A DNA stretch of 45,735 bases from Nitrospirales bacterium (GTDB taxonomy: Bacteria; Nitrospirota; Nitrospiria; Nitrospirales; UBA8639), in NCBI GenBank assembly GCA_021604005.1, contig BQIV01000037.1:1-45735 (forward strand). The letters run 5' to 3'. The position numbers and the translations under genes are program-made. Position 1 is the stretch's first letter, and every line of letters starts with the position of its first letter. The notes beneath the pieces were generated by a model. It ran no database searches. It was not told where the DNA came from and saw nothing but the letters and a program-made list of their open reading frames with translations. Below, piece by piece: positions 34,732-43,459 of the stretch.

Positions 34732-35886
34732 ATGAAACGATGGGTATCTGGACTTTTGATCTTCATTGGCCTCACGATGACGGTCTTTGTCCTCAACGCG
34801 TGGCTGTTGAGCCCTGACCCTATTGATGTCACAGTCGTACGTGTCGAGACGGGACTCGTTGAAGAAACTATCACAAATTCTCGTGCCGGAACCGTCAAAG
34901 CCCGGCAACGCGCGCACCTGTCTTCGGAAGTTGGCGGACGCGTGGTCTCTGTCCCATACAACAAAGGTGACCATGTCCAAAAAGGCGATCTCTTGTTACG
35001 GCTCAACGATGCAGCCGAGGCATCAAACCTTGAGATGGCTCAACGTGAACTGGTTGTCAGTCAAGCCAATCGTACGCGTTCGTGTCTCGAAGCCAGCCGT
35101 GCACAACGCGAATACGCACGGTTTCAAGATCTCTCACACAAAGAATTGGTTTCGACGGATGAACTCGACAAAGTCCATAGCATGGCTCAAGCCAGTGCCG
35201 CCGCTTGCCAAGCTGCGGATGCCAGCGTAGAGAGGGCACGGACACGCATTCAAGAAGCCCACGCTCAACTACAAAAAATGGCTCTCTATGCACCATTTTC
35301 CGGCATTCTCGCTGACGTCAAAGTTGAAGTCGGAGAGTGGACAACCCCAGCGCCCCCCGGAGTCCCCATTCCTGCAGTACTCGACCTCATCGATCCGACA
35401 TCGATTTATATTAGCGCTCCCATGGATGAGGTGGATTCATCAACAATTCATCCTGAGCTTGTGGCACGGATTACCCTGGACCCCTACCCTAAACAATCGT
35501 TTATGGGCCGGGTCGTACGCGTCGCCCCGTATGTAGAAGATATTGAAGAGCAAAACCGCACCGTGGAGATCGATGTGGAACTTGATGACCGCGAGTTTGC
35601 CACCACCCTGCTGCCCGGCACGTCGGCAGATGTTGAAATCATTCTTTCACAAAAGGAACGTGTTCTGAGAATTCCAAGAACGGCGGTGCTTGAAGGTGAC
35701 AAAGTGTGGACCGTGGAACAAAACACTATTACGGAACGGTCTATCCAAATGGGTCTAAAGAATTGGGATTATGTGGAAATCCAGGAAGGACTAGCAGAAG
35801 GAGATCTGGTGATCACCTCGTTAGATCAAGCCGATCTCCACGTTGGTCTCCCTGCACGAATTACGGAAAACGATCATGTACGGTAG
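34732..35886 (+). CDS. MacA/HlyD-type periplasmic adaptor protein
   Basis: A 384-aa membrane-fusion protein. An N-terminal membrane anchor (LLIFIGLTMTVFVLNAWLL) is followed by the lipoyl-like half-motif SRAGTVKARQRAHLSSEVGG, a coiled-coil hairpin (about 95-175), the returning lipoyl half (LYAPFSGILADVKVEVGEW) and beta-barrel and membrane-proximal domains (IPRTAVLEGDKVW). It should link an inner-membrane ABC pump to an outer-membrane channel. No TolC-type gene is near. It is followed, after the tandem repeats, by an ATPase and two permeases on the same strand. Confidence 0.9.
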   Translation: MKRWVSGLLIFIGLTMTVFVLNAWLLSPDPIDVTVVRVETGLVEETITNSRAGTVKARQRAHLSSEVGGRVVSVPYNKGDHVQKGDLLLRLNDAAEASNLEMAQRELVVSQANRTRSCLEASRAQREYARFQDLSHKELVSTDELDKVHSMAQASAAACQAADASVERARTRIQEAHAQLQKMALYAPFSGILADVKVEVGEWTTPAPPGVPIPAVLDLIDPTSIYISAPMDEVDSSTIHPELVARITLDPYPKQSFMGRVVRVAPYVEDIEEQNRTVEIDVELDDREFATTLLPGTSADVEIILSQKERVLRIPRTAVLEGDKVWTVEQNTITERSIQMGLKNWDYVEIQEGLAEGDLVITSLDQADLHVGLPARITENDHVR

Positions 35887-35897
35887 CTGAAAATTCT

Positions 35898-36229
35898 CAG
35901 TCTTCAAGTGCGAGGTAATACTCAGACTATGGCCAGGGAACTAGTAACTCGAACGTGTTATGACAGGTGTTCTTGTGCACGATAGGTCTCAGTCCTCAAG
36001 GGTATGACACGACTCATACGTGGCAGGGGAATTGATAATCGATGGCTCTATTAAAGGTGTGCTCAAACACGATCGGTTTCAGTCTTCAAGCACACGACAT
36101 AGCTCTAACCATGCCTAGGGAACTGTTTATTGACGTGTTATGACAGGTGTTCTTGTGCACGATAGGTCTCAGTCCTCAAGGATATGACATGACTCATACA
36201 TGACAGGGGAATTGATAATCGATGGCTTT
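35898..36229. repeat. Four ~90-bp tandem repeats upstream of the ABC ATPase gene
   Basis: The 11-mer CAGTC(T/C)TCAAG starts units at 35898, 35990, 36080 and 36170 (spacing 92, 90, 90). Units 1 and 3, and units 2 and 4, are more alike, so the higher-order period is 180 bases. Units 1, 3 and 4 each contain ATGACAGGT; in unit 4 this is the start region of the ATPase gene (36230). The array therefore repeats the 5' end of the gene. Units 1 and 3 encode a short frame beginning MTGVLVHDRSQSSR. Confidence 0.9.
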
Positions 36230-36943
36230 ATGACAGGTGCACAAGTGATTAAGCTCAAGAACGTTTCGAAGATTTATCAAGTTGGCGATCAACCGGTTTA
36301 TGCGCTTGCCAATATCACGGAACACATTAAGCCTGGAGAATACGTCGCCATTATGGGCCCGTCAGGGTCCGGAAAGTCGACGCTACTCAATGTATTGGGT
36401 TGCCTGCTCCGTCCAACGGAAGGGTCGTATCAACTCAACGGTCAAGAAATCAACACACTCAACGACAGTGAATTATCGAAATTACGCCAATCAGTCATTG
36501 GGTTTATTTTTCAATCATTTCATCTTATTCCACGATTGACTGCGGCCGGCAATGTAGAATTGCCGATGATCTTTGCCGGCATCGCTCCTCAGGTCCGTCA
36601 ACAGCGAGTCACACAGGCCCTTGAAGCGGTTGGCCTGACCGCACGATCTCACCATCGCCCCGATCAGCTGTCTGTCGGACAACGTCAACGTGTCGTGATC
36701 GCACGAGCTACCGTCATGAATCCTCGACTCATTTTGGCCGATGAGCCTACCGGGAACCTGGATAGTGAGTCAGGGAAACAGATACTCGGGCTTCTGGATC
36801 AGCTCTATGCGCTTGGCCATACGCTCATCATCGTCACGCACGACATCAATGTGGCTCACCGTGCGGAGCGCGTTCTCGTGATCAGTGATGGACACATTGT
36901 CCAACGTACCAGTTCCTGCAACCTCACACCTGAATCGTTATGA
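36230..36943 (+). CDS. ABC transporter ATP-binding protein (MacB/LolD type)
   Basis: A 237-aa ATPase. Walker A is GPSGSGKST, the Q-loop is in FQSFHLIPRLTA, and Walker B with the H-loop appears in LILADEPTGNLD and IIVTHD. The signature is LSVGQRQR rather than the usual LSGGQ, a glycine-to-valine change in a position that normally touches ATP. It powers the two FtsX-type permeases that follow. Two starts are possible: the ATG at 36230, which matches the family start (VIKLKNVSKIY), and the ATG at 36200, which adds ten residues derived from the repeat. Neither has a strong ribosome-binding site. Confidence 0.88.
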   Translation: MTGAQVIKLKNVSKIYQVGDQPVYALANITEHIKPGEYVAIMGPSGSGKSTLLNVLGCLLRPTEGSYQLNGQEINTLNDSELSKLRQSVIGFIFQSFHLIPRLTAAGNVELPMIFAGIAPQVRQQRVTQALEAVGLTARSHHRPDQLSVGQRQRVVIARATVMNPRLILADEPTGNLDSESGKQILGLLDQLYALGHTLIIVTHDINVAHRAERVLVISDGHIVQRTSSCNLTPESL

Positions 36944-36976
36944 ATTGGACGGCCTCCTCCGTCATCCGGATAACCC

Positions 36977-38185
36977 ATGTCCCTTAGAGATTGTGTCGAT
37001 TTCGCCTTTAATGCACTCAAGGGCCAGCCCATTCGCGTTAGTTTGTGCGTCACCGGCATTGCCATTGGCATCATGGCCATTGTGGTTTTGACCGCGTTAG
37101 GGGAAGGGGCACGACGGTATGTCGTGAACCAGTTCATGTCGATCGGAAGCAACTTGCTTCTTGTGGTGCCGGGGAAAACCGAGACCACTGGCGCCATTCC
37201 CGGGTTTGCTGGCGCCCCGCATGACTTGACGATTATGGACAGCCAAGCCATTCGCCGAAACATTCGCTCGATTCAACGACTCGCCCCAATTTCCATGGGT
37301 ACGGAAACGGTTCGCTATGGCGAACGACGACGGCAAGTTCCCATTGTCGGAACCACGGCTGACTTTCTCGAGATCCGCCACCTTCGCATGGCACGAGGAC
37401 AATTTCTGCCCAGAGGCGATCCTCAGCGAGGAGCTCCACTTGTGGTCTTAGGGCACCGCGTTGCCCAAGAGCTGTTCCCCGACACGTCGCCGCTCGGACA
37501 ATTGATTCGCGTGGGAAACTGGCGCATGCGCGTTATCGGCATCCTCGCACCCCGCGGCACGCAATTAAGCATGGATATGGACGACTTAGTTTTGGTCCCT
37601 GTCGCGACAGGCATGCAGCTTCTCAACCGACACTCCTTATACCGAATTCTTCTTGGAGTGCGGAACGTTTCAGACTTGGAAACAACGTGTGGCCGCATTG
37701 TGGCATTACTCACTGAACGTCATGGCGAAGATGACACCACCTGTATTACGCAGGGTTCGGTCGTCGGAACCTTTTCCTCCATCCTCAATGCTCTGACAGT
37801 TAGTTTGGCGGCCATCGGATTCATTTCCCTCACCGTTGCCGGGATTGGCATCATGAATGTTATGTTCGTCGCCGTCGCCGACCGTACCGAAGAAATTGGA
37901 CTCTTGAAAGCGCTTGGGGCAAGAAGCCGGCAAATTTTATTACTATTTCTGATCGAAGCCGTCATCCTGTCTTTAGCCGGAGGGATGATCGGGCTCACCT
38001 TGGGATGGACGATTGTACAAGGATTGACCACGCTGTACCCAGCTATTCCAGCCTCGACTCCCCTGTGGGCATCCGTGTCTGCCGTCTTAGTCTCATTCGC
38101 CGTCGGCGTGGTGTTTGGATTACTTCCGGCACACCGCGCTGGACGTCTTGACCCCGTCCACGCCCTGGAGCGACATGCATCATGA
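36977..38185 (+). CDS. ABC transporter permease (MacB-PCD/FtsX type), first copy
   Basis: A 402-aa permease. An N-terminal membrane helix (GIAIGIMAIVVLTALGEG) precedes a periplasmic MacB-PCD-like domain, and three C-terminal helices form the FtsX domain (ISLTVAGIGIMNVMFVAVADRTEEIGLLKALGARS). The protein lies 33 bases after the ATPase. Its stop overlaps the next start as ATGA, so it is translationally coupled to the second permease. The two should form a heterodimer, since they are paralogous but not identical. Confidence 0.9.
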   Translation: MSLRDCVDFAFNALKGQPIRVSLCVTGIAIGIMAIVVLTALGEGARRYVVNQFMSIGSNLLLVVPGKTETTGAIPGFAGAPHDLTIMDSQAIRRNIRSIQRLAPISMGTETVRYGERRRQVPIVGTTADFLEIRHLRMARGQFLPRGDPQRGAPLVVLGHRVAQELFPDTSPLGQLIRVGNWRMRVIGILAPRGTQLSMDMDDLVLVPVATGMQLLNRHSLYRILLGVRNVSDLETTCGRIVALLTERHGEDDTTCITQGSVVGTFSSILNALTVSLAAIGFISLTVAGIGIMNVMFVAVADRTEEIGLLKALGARSRQILLLFLIEAVILSLAGGMIGLTLGWTIVQGLTTLYPAIPASTPLWASVSAVLVSFAVGVVFGLLPAHRAGRLDPVHALERHAS

Positions 38186-39384
38186 GAGTCAGCGACCTCA
38201 TGCGCCTAGCAATGGGTACCATCACCACACGCCCAACCCGTACTGCCTTATCCTTGCTTGGAATCGCGATCGGCGTCATCACCGTCATTTTGCTCACCTC
38301 CATTGGCGAGGGAACACGCCGCTACGTGCTTTCTCAATTTACCCAGTTCGGCACCAACCTCCTGACCATTACTCGAGGCAAAACGCAAACGGTCGGCATC
38401 CCAGGTGTCCTCGGTGGCACGACGCACAAATTGACAATCCAGGACGCGCAAGCCATTCGACAGCTTGACGGAATCATTCGAGTCGTTCCAGTGTCGGTCG
38501 GCAATGCGAGAGTCGAGGCCGAGGGCAAAGGTCGGAGTGTGTCCGTGTTTGGCATAACCGCGGATATGCCTGAACATTGGAAATTCACCGTGCGTTCAGG
38601 CCGATTCCTCCCACCGGGAGATCCATTTCGCCGGCAATCCGTCGCCGTCCTAGGACCAAAACTCAAAACCGAACTCTTTGGCAACGCTTCACCATTGGGG
38701 AGTTTTGTGCGTATTGCGGGATATCGATTCCGGATCATCGGCGTCATGGCTCCGAAGGGTAATCTTCTGGGATTTGACATTGATGATGCGATTTATGTGC
38801 CGGTCGCCTCCGCCATGACGATATTTAATATGGACGAACTCATGGAGATACAGGTGGCATTTGGCTTCGGACATCAATTAGAGACCATCATTCAACGCAT
38901 TCGAGAACGGCTCATGGAGCGACATCGGGGAGAGGAAGATTTCACAATCGTGACGCAAGCTGCCATGCTTGAGACGATGGACAACATCATGCAGGTCATT
39001 ACGGTCGCCGTTGCCGTCATCGCCGGCATTTCAATGATTGTGGGAGCCATCGGCATCATGACGGTCATGTGGATGGTCGTTCGCGAACGAACGGCCGAAA
39101 TCGGGCTCTTAAAGGCCACAGGAGCCACTTCGGGACAAATCTACCAATTGTTCCTCTGTGAGTCGGTGATCCTCGCCACAATTGGAGGGGGCGTAGGGTT
39201 AGCCGTGGGGTTGAGTATCGTTCAAATCCTCCCAACGCTCATTCCAGGTATCCCAGTGCATCCCCACATACATTACGTCCTTGCCGCCCTGTGTGTCAGC
39301 ACCCTAGCTGGCATCTGCTCAGGATTCATTCCGGCTCGATATGCCGCATCTATTGATCCCGTACGCGCCCTTCATACTCAATAG
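38182..39384 (+). CDS. ABC transporter permease (MacB-PCD/FtsX type), second copy
   Basis: A 400-aa paralogue of the preceding permease, with the same layout: helix 1 (GIAIGVITVILLTSIGEG), a periplasmic domain, then FtsX helices with TVMWMVVRERTAEIGLLKATGATS. Paired sequences such as LTRGKTQTVG versus VPGKTETTG show ancient duplication. The start overlaps the previous stop by four bases. With the adaptor and ATPase this makes a MacAB-like export system whose substrate (peptide, lipid or macrolide-like compound) cannot be told. Confidence 0.9.
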   Translation: MRVSDLMRLAMGTITTRPTRTALSLLGIAIGVITVILLTSIGEGTRRYVLSQFTQFGTNLLTITRGKTQTVGIPGVLGGTTHKLTIQDAQAIRQLDGIIRVVPVSVGNARVEAEGKGRSVSVFGITADMPEHWKFTVRSGRFLPPGDPFRRQSVAVLGPKLKTELFGNASPLGSFVRIAGYRFRIIGVMAPKGNLLGFDIDDAIYVPVASAMTIFNMDELMEIQVAFGFGHQLETIIQRIRERLMERHRGEEDFTIVTQAAMLETMDNIMQVITVAVAVIAGISMIVGAIGIMTVMWMVVRERTAEIGLLKATGATSGQIYQLFLCESVILATIGGGVGLAVGLSIVQILPTLIPGIPVHPHIHYVLAALCVSTLAGICSGFIPARYAASIDPVRALHTQ

Positions 39385-39465
39385 TCATTCCTGGACCAAG
39401 AAATAACTTGCCTTCGTTGGCTTTCTTATGACCAACAGTAATGCTCTGCCGGGTTACCCATGAAT

Positions 39466-39514
39466 CGTCGCTCGCAAAAAACTGAAGGATTTTTTCCACA
39501 ACATACGAGCGACG
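39466..39514 (+). repeat. Hairpin-forming dispersed repeat, copy 2
   Basis: Arms CGTCGCTCG (39466-39474) and CGAGCGACG (39506-39514) pair perfectly. The loop AAACTGAAGGATTTTTTCCAC resembles the loop of copy 1 at 24827-24874. Pairing is kept although the arm bases differ. Confidence 0.6.
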
Positions 39515-39561
39515 AGAGACACGTTTCGAAAGGCAAACGGCGATTTACGAGGTACATTTTT

Positions 39562-39894
39562 CACCTATTGTATTTTAACTTTTTCTCAGTACCTATGATC
39601 TGACATCTGCAGGCTCTAGCCGTGCCACGACTCTTTCATATGGTTGACGTGTGTGCTTGCGTTCGACTGGGCATGTGCATTCTGTAAGAAAGGATGAGGT
39701 TTCGCTTTGCCGAAACAAAAGGGCCTCGGCCGCCGGGACGAACCCCGGCAGAGAGCAAAAACCTAGGACGATAAGACGTGCATACGATGAATAAGGGAAT
39801 AGGCATGAGGAATGTTCTTGAGCAAAAACTCTTCTGACACAACGACTTCCCAGATGAATAGGTCTTAATGAAAAGTTAAAAAACTATATAGGTG
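39562..39894 (+). repeat. Dispersed repeat, copy B, with inverted termini
   Basis: The left end CACCTATTGTATTTTAACTT (39562-39581) and the reverse complement of the right end (39870-39894, CACCTATATAGTTTTTTAAC) are alike, giving terminal inverted repeats of about 25 bases around a 333-base element. The left 50 bases and the part at about 39710-39783 match copies A and C. The middle differs and is about 30 bases shorter. No clear target-site duplication was found. Confidence 0.65.
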
Positions 39895-40077
39895 GCGAAT
39901 GGCGTTTCAGGAATTTGGCTGACTCTCCTTCAGGAGCAAGAGTGATATTCCCCCGTGGCCTCGAGTGAGAAAAAAGGGTGACTCATCTTCATAAGGCTGC
40001 TATGATTCTAAGATTGTCGACACGAGCAACCTCGAGATCATTGGTCACGACATGAAATATATGGAAGGAACTATTCC

Positions 40078-42084
40078 ATGACAAAGCGTATTCGCCTGGC
40101 CCGCATCCTTATTGTAGAACAGGACCCAGCCCAACGAACGGCGCTTATCGCGCAGTTAAAGGATGAAGGGTATGACGTCATCGGAGCAGAAACGGCTCGA
40201 GAAGCCCTTGAACAAGCCAGACAAGAAAATTTTGGCGTAGCCATTATTGAACTCCGTCTGCCCGACCGGAACGGGGTTCAGCTGCTCGAAGACCTCAAGA
40301 CTGCCGCCGTAGGCATTCGCGTGATCATCTATACGGAGCACAGTTCCTTGGACTCGGCGAAAGATGCCGTCAATCTCGGCGCATTCGCCTATATCGAAAA
40401 GGGACAGCGCCCAGGAGAACTCCTGCGTCAGGTCGACCGTGCCATGCGTAGCCAGTTAGACCAATATGCCAGAGAATTGGAAGAATCGGTTGCCGAACGT
40501 ACGGCCACGCTTCAAGAACGGGAAGAGCGTTTTCGGCAGCTCGCAGAGCACATCCATGAGGTTTTTTGGCTATCATCTGCCGACAAAACCCAAATCTATT
40601 ACGTGAGTCCAGCCTACGAGACCATTTGGGGAAGAACATGCGCCAGTCTCTGTGAGGATCCGGCTAGCTTCCTTGAAGCCGTTCATCCTGAGGATCGAGA
40701 ACGTGTCCAACTAGCCATTCCATCCCAAATTCAAGGGACGTACCATGAATGCTACCGCGTGGTTCGACCGGATGGTTCGATACGATGGATCGAATCCCGT
40801 GCCTTTCCCATCAAAAATGAAGAAGGCGAAATTTATCGGATTGCCGGCATAGAAGAAGACGTCACAGACCGAAAACGAGTTGAAGAAGCGCTTCAAAAAA
40901 CAGAGCGAACATACCGCCAATCGAGCAAAATGGAAGCCATTGGGACACTCGCCGGAGGCATTGCGCACGATTTCAACAATATCCTGACAGCGATTCTTGG
41001 CTATACCGAATTAGCGATTGCCACCGTACCCAAAGAAAGCCGAACCAATCGAAATCTTCAAGAGGTATTGACGGCCGGGCACCGGGCGAAACATCTTGTC
41101 CAACAGATTCTCACGTTTAGCCGGCAAAGCGGACAGGAACGGAAATCCATCGACATTCATCAAGTCGTGCAGGAGGCTCTCAAGCTGCTTCGTGCCACAA
41201 TTCCTTCTACCGTGGAAATCCGGCAGAATATTTATTCGCAATCTACGGTTTTGGCCGATGCTACACAAATCCACCAAGTGATCGTTAACCTCTGCACCAA
41301 TGCGGAATATGCCATGCGAGAATGTGGCGGACTCTTAGATCTCACCTTAGAAGACACAGAAATTCACAATTCCCAGTCATCCGACCATCTTGACCTCAAG
41401 CCAGGCCCGTATGTCCGATTAACCGTGAAAGACAGTGGACCGGGCATGACGCCTGAAGTCGTGGAGAGAATGTTCGATCCTTTTTTTACGACCAAGCCGA
41501 CCGGAGAAGGGTCTGGGATGGGGTTAGCTGTGGTGCATGGCATTATCACGACACATGGTGGGACCATTATGGTTGAAAGCGCTCCTGGTATCGGCACAAA
41601 AATCGACGTGTATATTCCGACTATTCAAACGGCTATATGGGATGTCTTTTCTACCAAAGCATCTATCCCGAATGGAAAGGAAAGTATTCTCTTTGTCGAC
41701 GACGAAGAAACCATCGTCCGGCTTGGCCAAGAACTCCTGACGCACCTAGGATACTCGGTCACCATTCGAACAAGTAGTGTGGAGGCCTTAGATTTATTTC
41801 GCAGCGATCCCCATCGATTCGATTTAGTGATCACAGACCAGACGATGCCCACCATGCCCGGCGATGCACTGGCGCGGGAACTGCTCCGCATCAGACCTGA
41901 ACTCCCGATTATCCTCTGCACAGGATTTAGCCACGTGGTCTCTGCGGAAAAAGCCAAGTCAATGGGCATTCGCGGCTATTTAATGAAGCCGCTCGCCATA
42001 CGGGATTTGGCTCCAATCGTACGGCACGTACTTGACGAACAACCGTACTACTCCCACCATAAAGAAAAAACCCCTACAGCATGA
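40078..42084 (+). CDS. Hybrid histidine kinase with degenerate N-terminal receiver
   Basis: A 668-aa soluble kinase with order receiver, PAS, HisKA, HATPase, receiver. The first receiver (1-125) lacks the phosphoacceptor: the expected Asp is Glu58 (IIELRLP), and the acidic pair reads VEQD instead of VDDD. It still has Thr86 and Lys108. The PAS domain (about 150-270) ends with GIEEDVTDR, HisKA has the histidine in GGIAHDFNN, and the ATPase has GSGMGLAVVHG. The C-terminal receiver has a normal Asp (LVITDQTMP). The N-terminal receiver may be locked in an active-like state or serve for binding. The ATG follows GAAGGA. Confidence 0.92.
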   Translation: MTKRIRLARILIVEQDPAQRTALIAQLKDEGYDVIGAETAREALEQARQENFGVAIIELRLPDRNGVQLLEDLKTAAVGIRVIIYTEHSSLDSAKDAVNLGAFAYIEKGQRPGELLRQVDRAMRSQLDQYARELEESVAERTATLQEREERFRQLAEHIHEVFWLSSADKTQIYYVSPAYETIWGRTCASLCEDPASFLEAVHPEDRERVQLAIPSQIQGTYHECYRVVRPDGSIRWIESRAFPIKNEEGEIYRIAGIEEDVTDRKRVEEALQKTERTYRQSSKMEAIGTLAGGIAHDFNNILTAILGYTELAIATVPKESRTNRNLQEVLTAGHRAKHLVQQILTFSRQSGQERKSIDIHQVVQEALKLLRATIPSTVEIRQNIYSQSTVLADATQIHQVIVNLCTNAEYAMRECGGLLDLTLEDTEIHNSQSSDHLDLKPGPYVRLTVKDSGPGMTPEVVERMFDPFFTTKPTGEGSGMGLAVVHGIITTHGGTIMVESAPGIGTKIDVYIPTIQTAIWDVFSTKASIPNGKESILFVDDEETIVRLGQELLTHLGYSVTIRTSSVEALDLFRSDPHRFDLVITDQTMPTMPGDALARELLRIRPELPIILCTGFSHVVSAEKAKSMGIRGYLMKPLAIRDLAPIVRHVLDEQPYYSHHKEKTPTA

Positions 42085-42374
42085 GTGAAAGACGACAAGT
42101 CCGCAACGAGGAGTCTTTCTGACAACATCTACACCGCCTCGCGTGACCATCGCTCAATCATATCCCCCTTCAGGTCGCAACGCCCGGGAGGAGGCAATCC
42201 TCTCGCGCGTGAATCAGGCTTGATTCCAGCCATCAACATACCTTTTCCACATTTTGCAGTCTGATACAAATGCGTTCCTTTTAATAAATCTTTTATTTCC
42301 ATTTTAATCCATAACACGCTACAATCTACTCACATTATTCACCAGAATTTTTCCGAATTTTACACACTGTACTC
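42085..42374. other. Intergenic tract before the second lone receiver
   Basis: About 290 bases. AT-rich sequence from 42240 probably contains the promoter of the next gene; TACAAT near 42321 is a candidate -10. No gene or repeat is recognised. Confidence 0.4.
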
Positions 42375-42752
42375 ATGCCGTCCATCTTAGTTATTGACGA
42401 TGATCAGCAGGTCTGCGGCGTTCTTCGAGAAGCCTTTGAAGTCGCCGGCTATCACGTCAACATTGCGTACGATGGACATAAAGGCATCGCACAGTATCGA
42501 ACGTCTCCGTCAGATCTCGTCATATTGGATATCTTAATGCCGGGAAAAGAAGGATTTGAAACTATCCGTGAGCTACGTCGTGACTTTCCCTCCATTAAAA
42601 TCATCGCGATTTCAGGCGGCGGGGACCATGCTCATGTAAATCTCCTTGACCGGGCAAAGCAGGTCGGAGCAAATCACACATTCACAAAGCCATTTAAAAT
42701 TAGCGACTTCGTTGAATTCGCCGCTTCACTGTTGACAGAATCATCAACATGA
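42375..42752 (+). CDS. Single-domain response regulator (CheY-like)
   Basis: A 125-aa receiver. The acidic pair is VIDDDQ, the phosphoacceptor Asp is in LVILDILMPGKEG, the serine/threonine switch is in IAISGGG, and the lysine is in TFTKPFKISD. It follows the hybrid kinase gene by about 290 bases, so it may take phosphate from it, though it has its own AT-rich upstream region. No output domain is present. Confidence 0.9.
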   Translation: MPSILVIDDDQQVCGVLREAFEVAGYHVNIAYDGHKGIAQYRTSPSDLVILDILMPGKEGFETIRELRRDFPSIKIIAISGGGDHAHVNLLDRAKQVGANHTFTKPFKISDFVEFAASLLTESST

Positions 42753-42830
42753 TTCACGATTGACGAACAACGATCACGTTGACGTGTATCACGGAAGTCA
42801 ACATTTTCTGATCCGTCATTGAAACAGACA

Positions 42831-43427
42831 ATGCTGTACTTTCAAACGAAACCAAACCCGGCGTTTCAAGCTCTTCTCCATGACGCTCTGGAATTAGAAC
42901 GTCAGGAGATTTCACGTATTTCAGTGGAAAAAGATTGTGATGTGTGGGAAGCGGGCTATGGCGCGGTGTCCGAACACTTCTCACCCTACAGTGCGCTGGT
43001 CACCATCGAACAACTGCTCCTGGCCAGTTCACAAGAGACGGTCTACCGACTGAATGACTATCATTATCTCTTGATCTATGAATGTCTTAAAAATTACTGC
43101 GCACTCCATGACGACCTGGTTCAAGAGCCTGACCTCCAGCACATGACCATGCCAGAATATCGACGTCATGCCATAGACTTTCAAGACACGATTGATGTGT
43201 ATTTTTGGGATATCGACTGTTTATTTCTATCCGGCACCCTGCCTCCACATGAGTTTGACCTGGGCCTTTCTTGTTTGCACAACAACGATTCCAGTTATGT
43301 GACAACAGATCTTCGCCCACATCCTCGGTATCTCCGCCTCACCCCAATGACCGACCCAATGTGGAGAGTCTCAGAGCACAATGAGCACTTTTATACACAC
43401 TCGTATCAAGACCCTAACCTCCGTTAA
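42831..43427 (+). CDS. Conserved-looking protein of unknown function
   Basis: A 198-aa soluble acidic protein that I do not recognise. It has no signal peptide or membrane segment, and no metal or nucleotide motif. Aromatic- and acid-rich stretches (YFWDIDCLF, DYHYLLIYECLKNYCALHDD) suggest an alpha-helical fold. The ATG at 42831 is chosen over the TTG at 42819. It sits between a receiver gene and a nitroreductase gene on the same strand, with gaps of 78 and 32 bases, so it may be co-transcribed with the latter. Confidence 0.65.
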   Translation: MLYFQTKPNPAFQALLHDALELERQEISRISVEKDCDVWEAGYGAVSEHFSPYSALVTIEQLLLASSQETVYRLNDYHYLLIYECLKNYCALHDDLVQEPDLQHMTMPEYRRHAIDFQDTIDVYFWDIDCLFLSGTLPPHEFDLGLSCLHNNDSSYVTTDLRPHPRYLRLTPMTDPMWRVSEHNEHFYTHSYQDPNLR

Positions 43428-43459
43428 TATTCATTCATCATACGAAGGATCATCTCGGC

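Larger units (their letters stand above)
39385..40077. other. Repeat-rich intergenic tract before the hybrid kinase
   Basis: Nearly 700 bases without a supported gene. It contains the hairpin repeat copy 2 (39466-39514), repeat copy B (39562-39894) and a promoter region of the hybrid kinase. The kinase start has GAAGGA about ten bases upstream. Confidence 0.6.

Noticed and set aside
35898-36229. CRISPR array
   Set aside because: Units are 90 bases with no separate conserved repeat and unique spacers; the whole unit is repeated.
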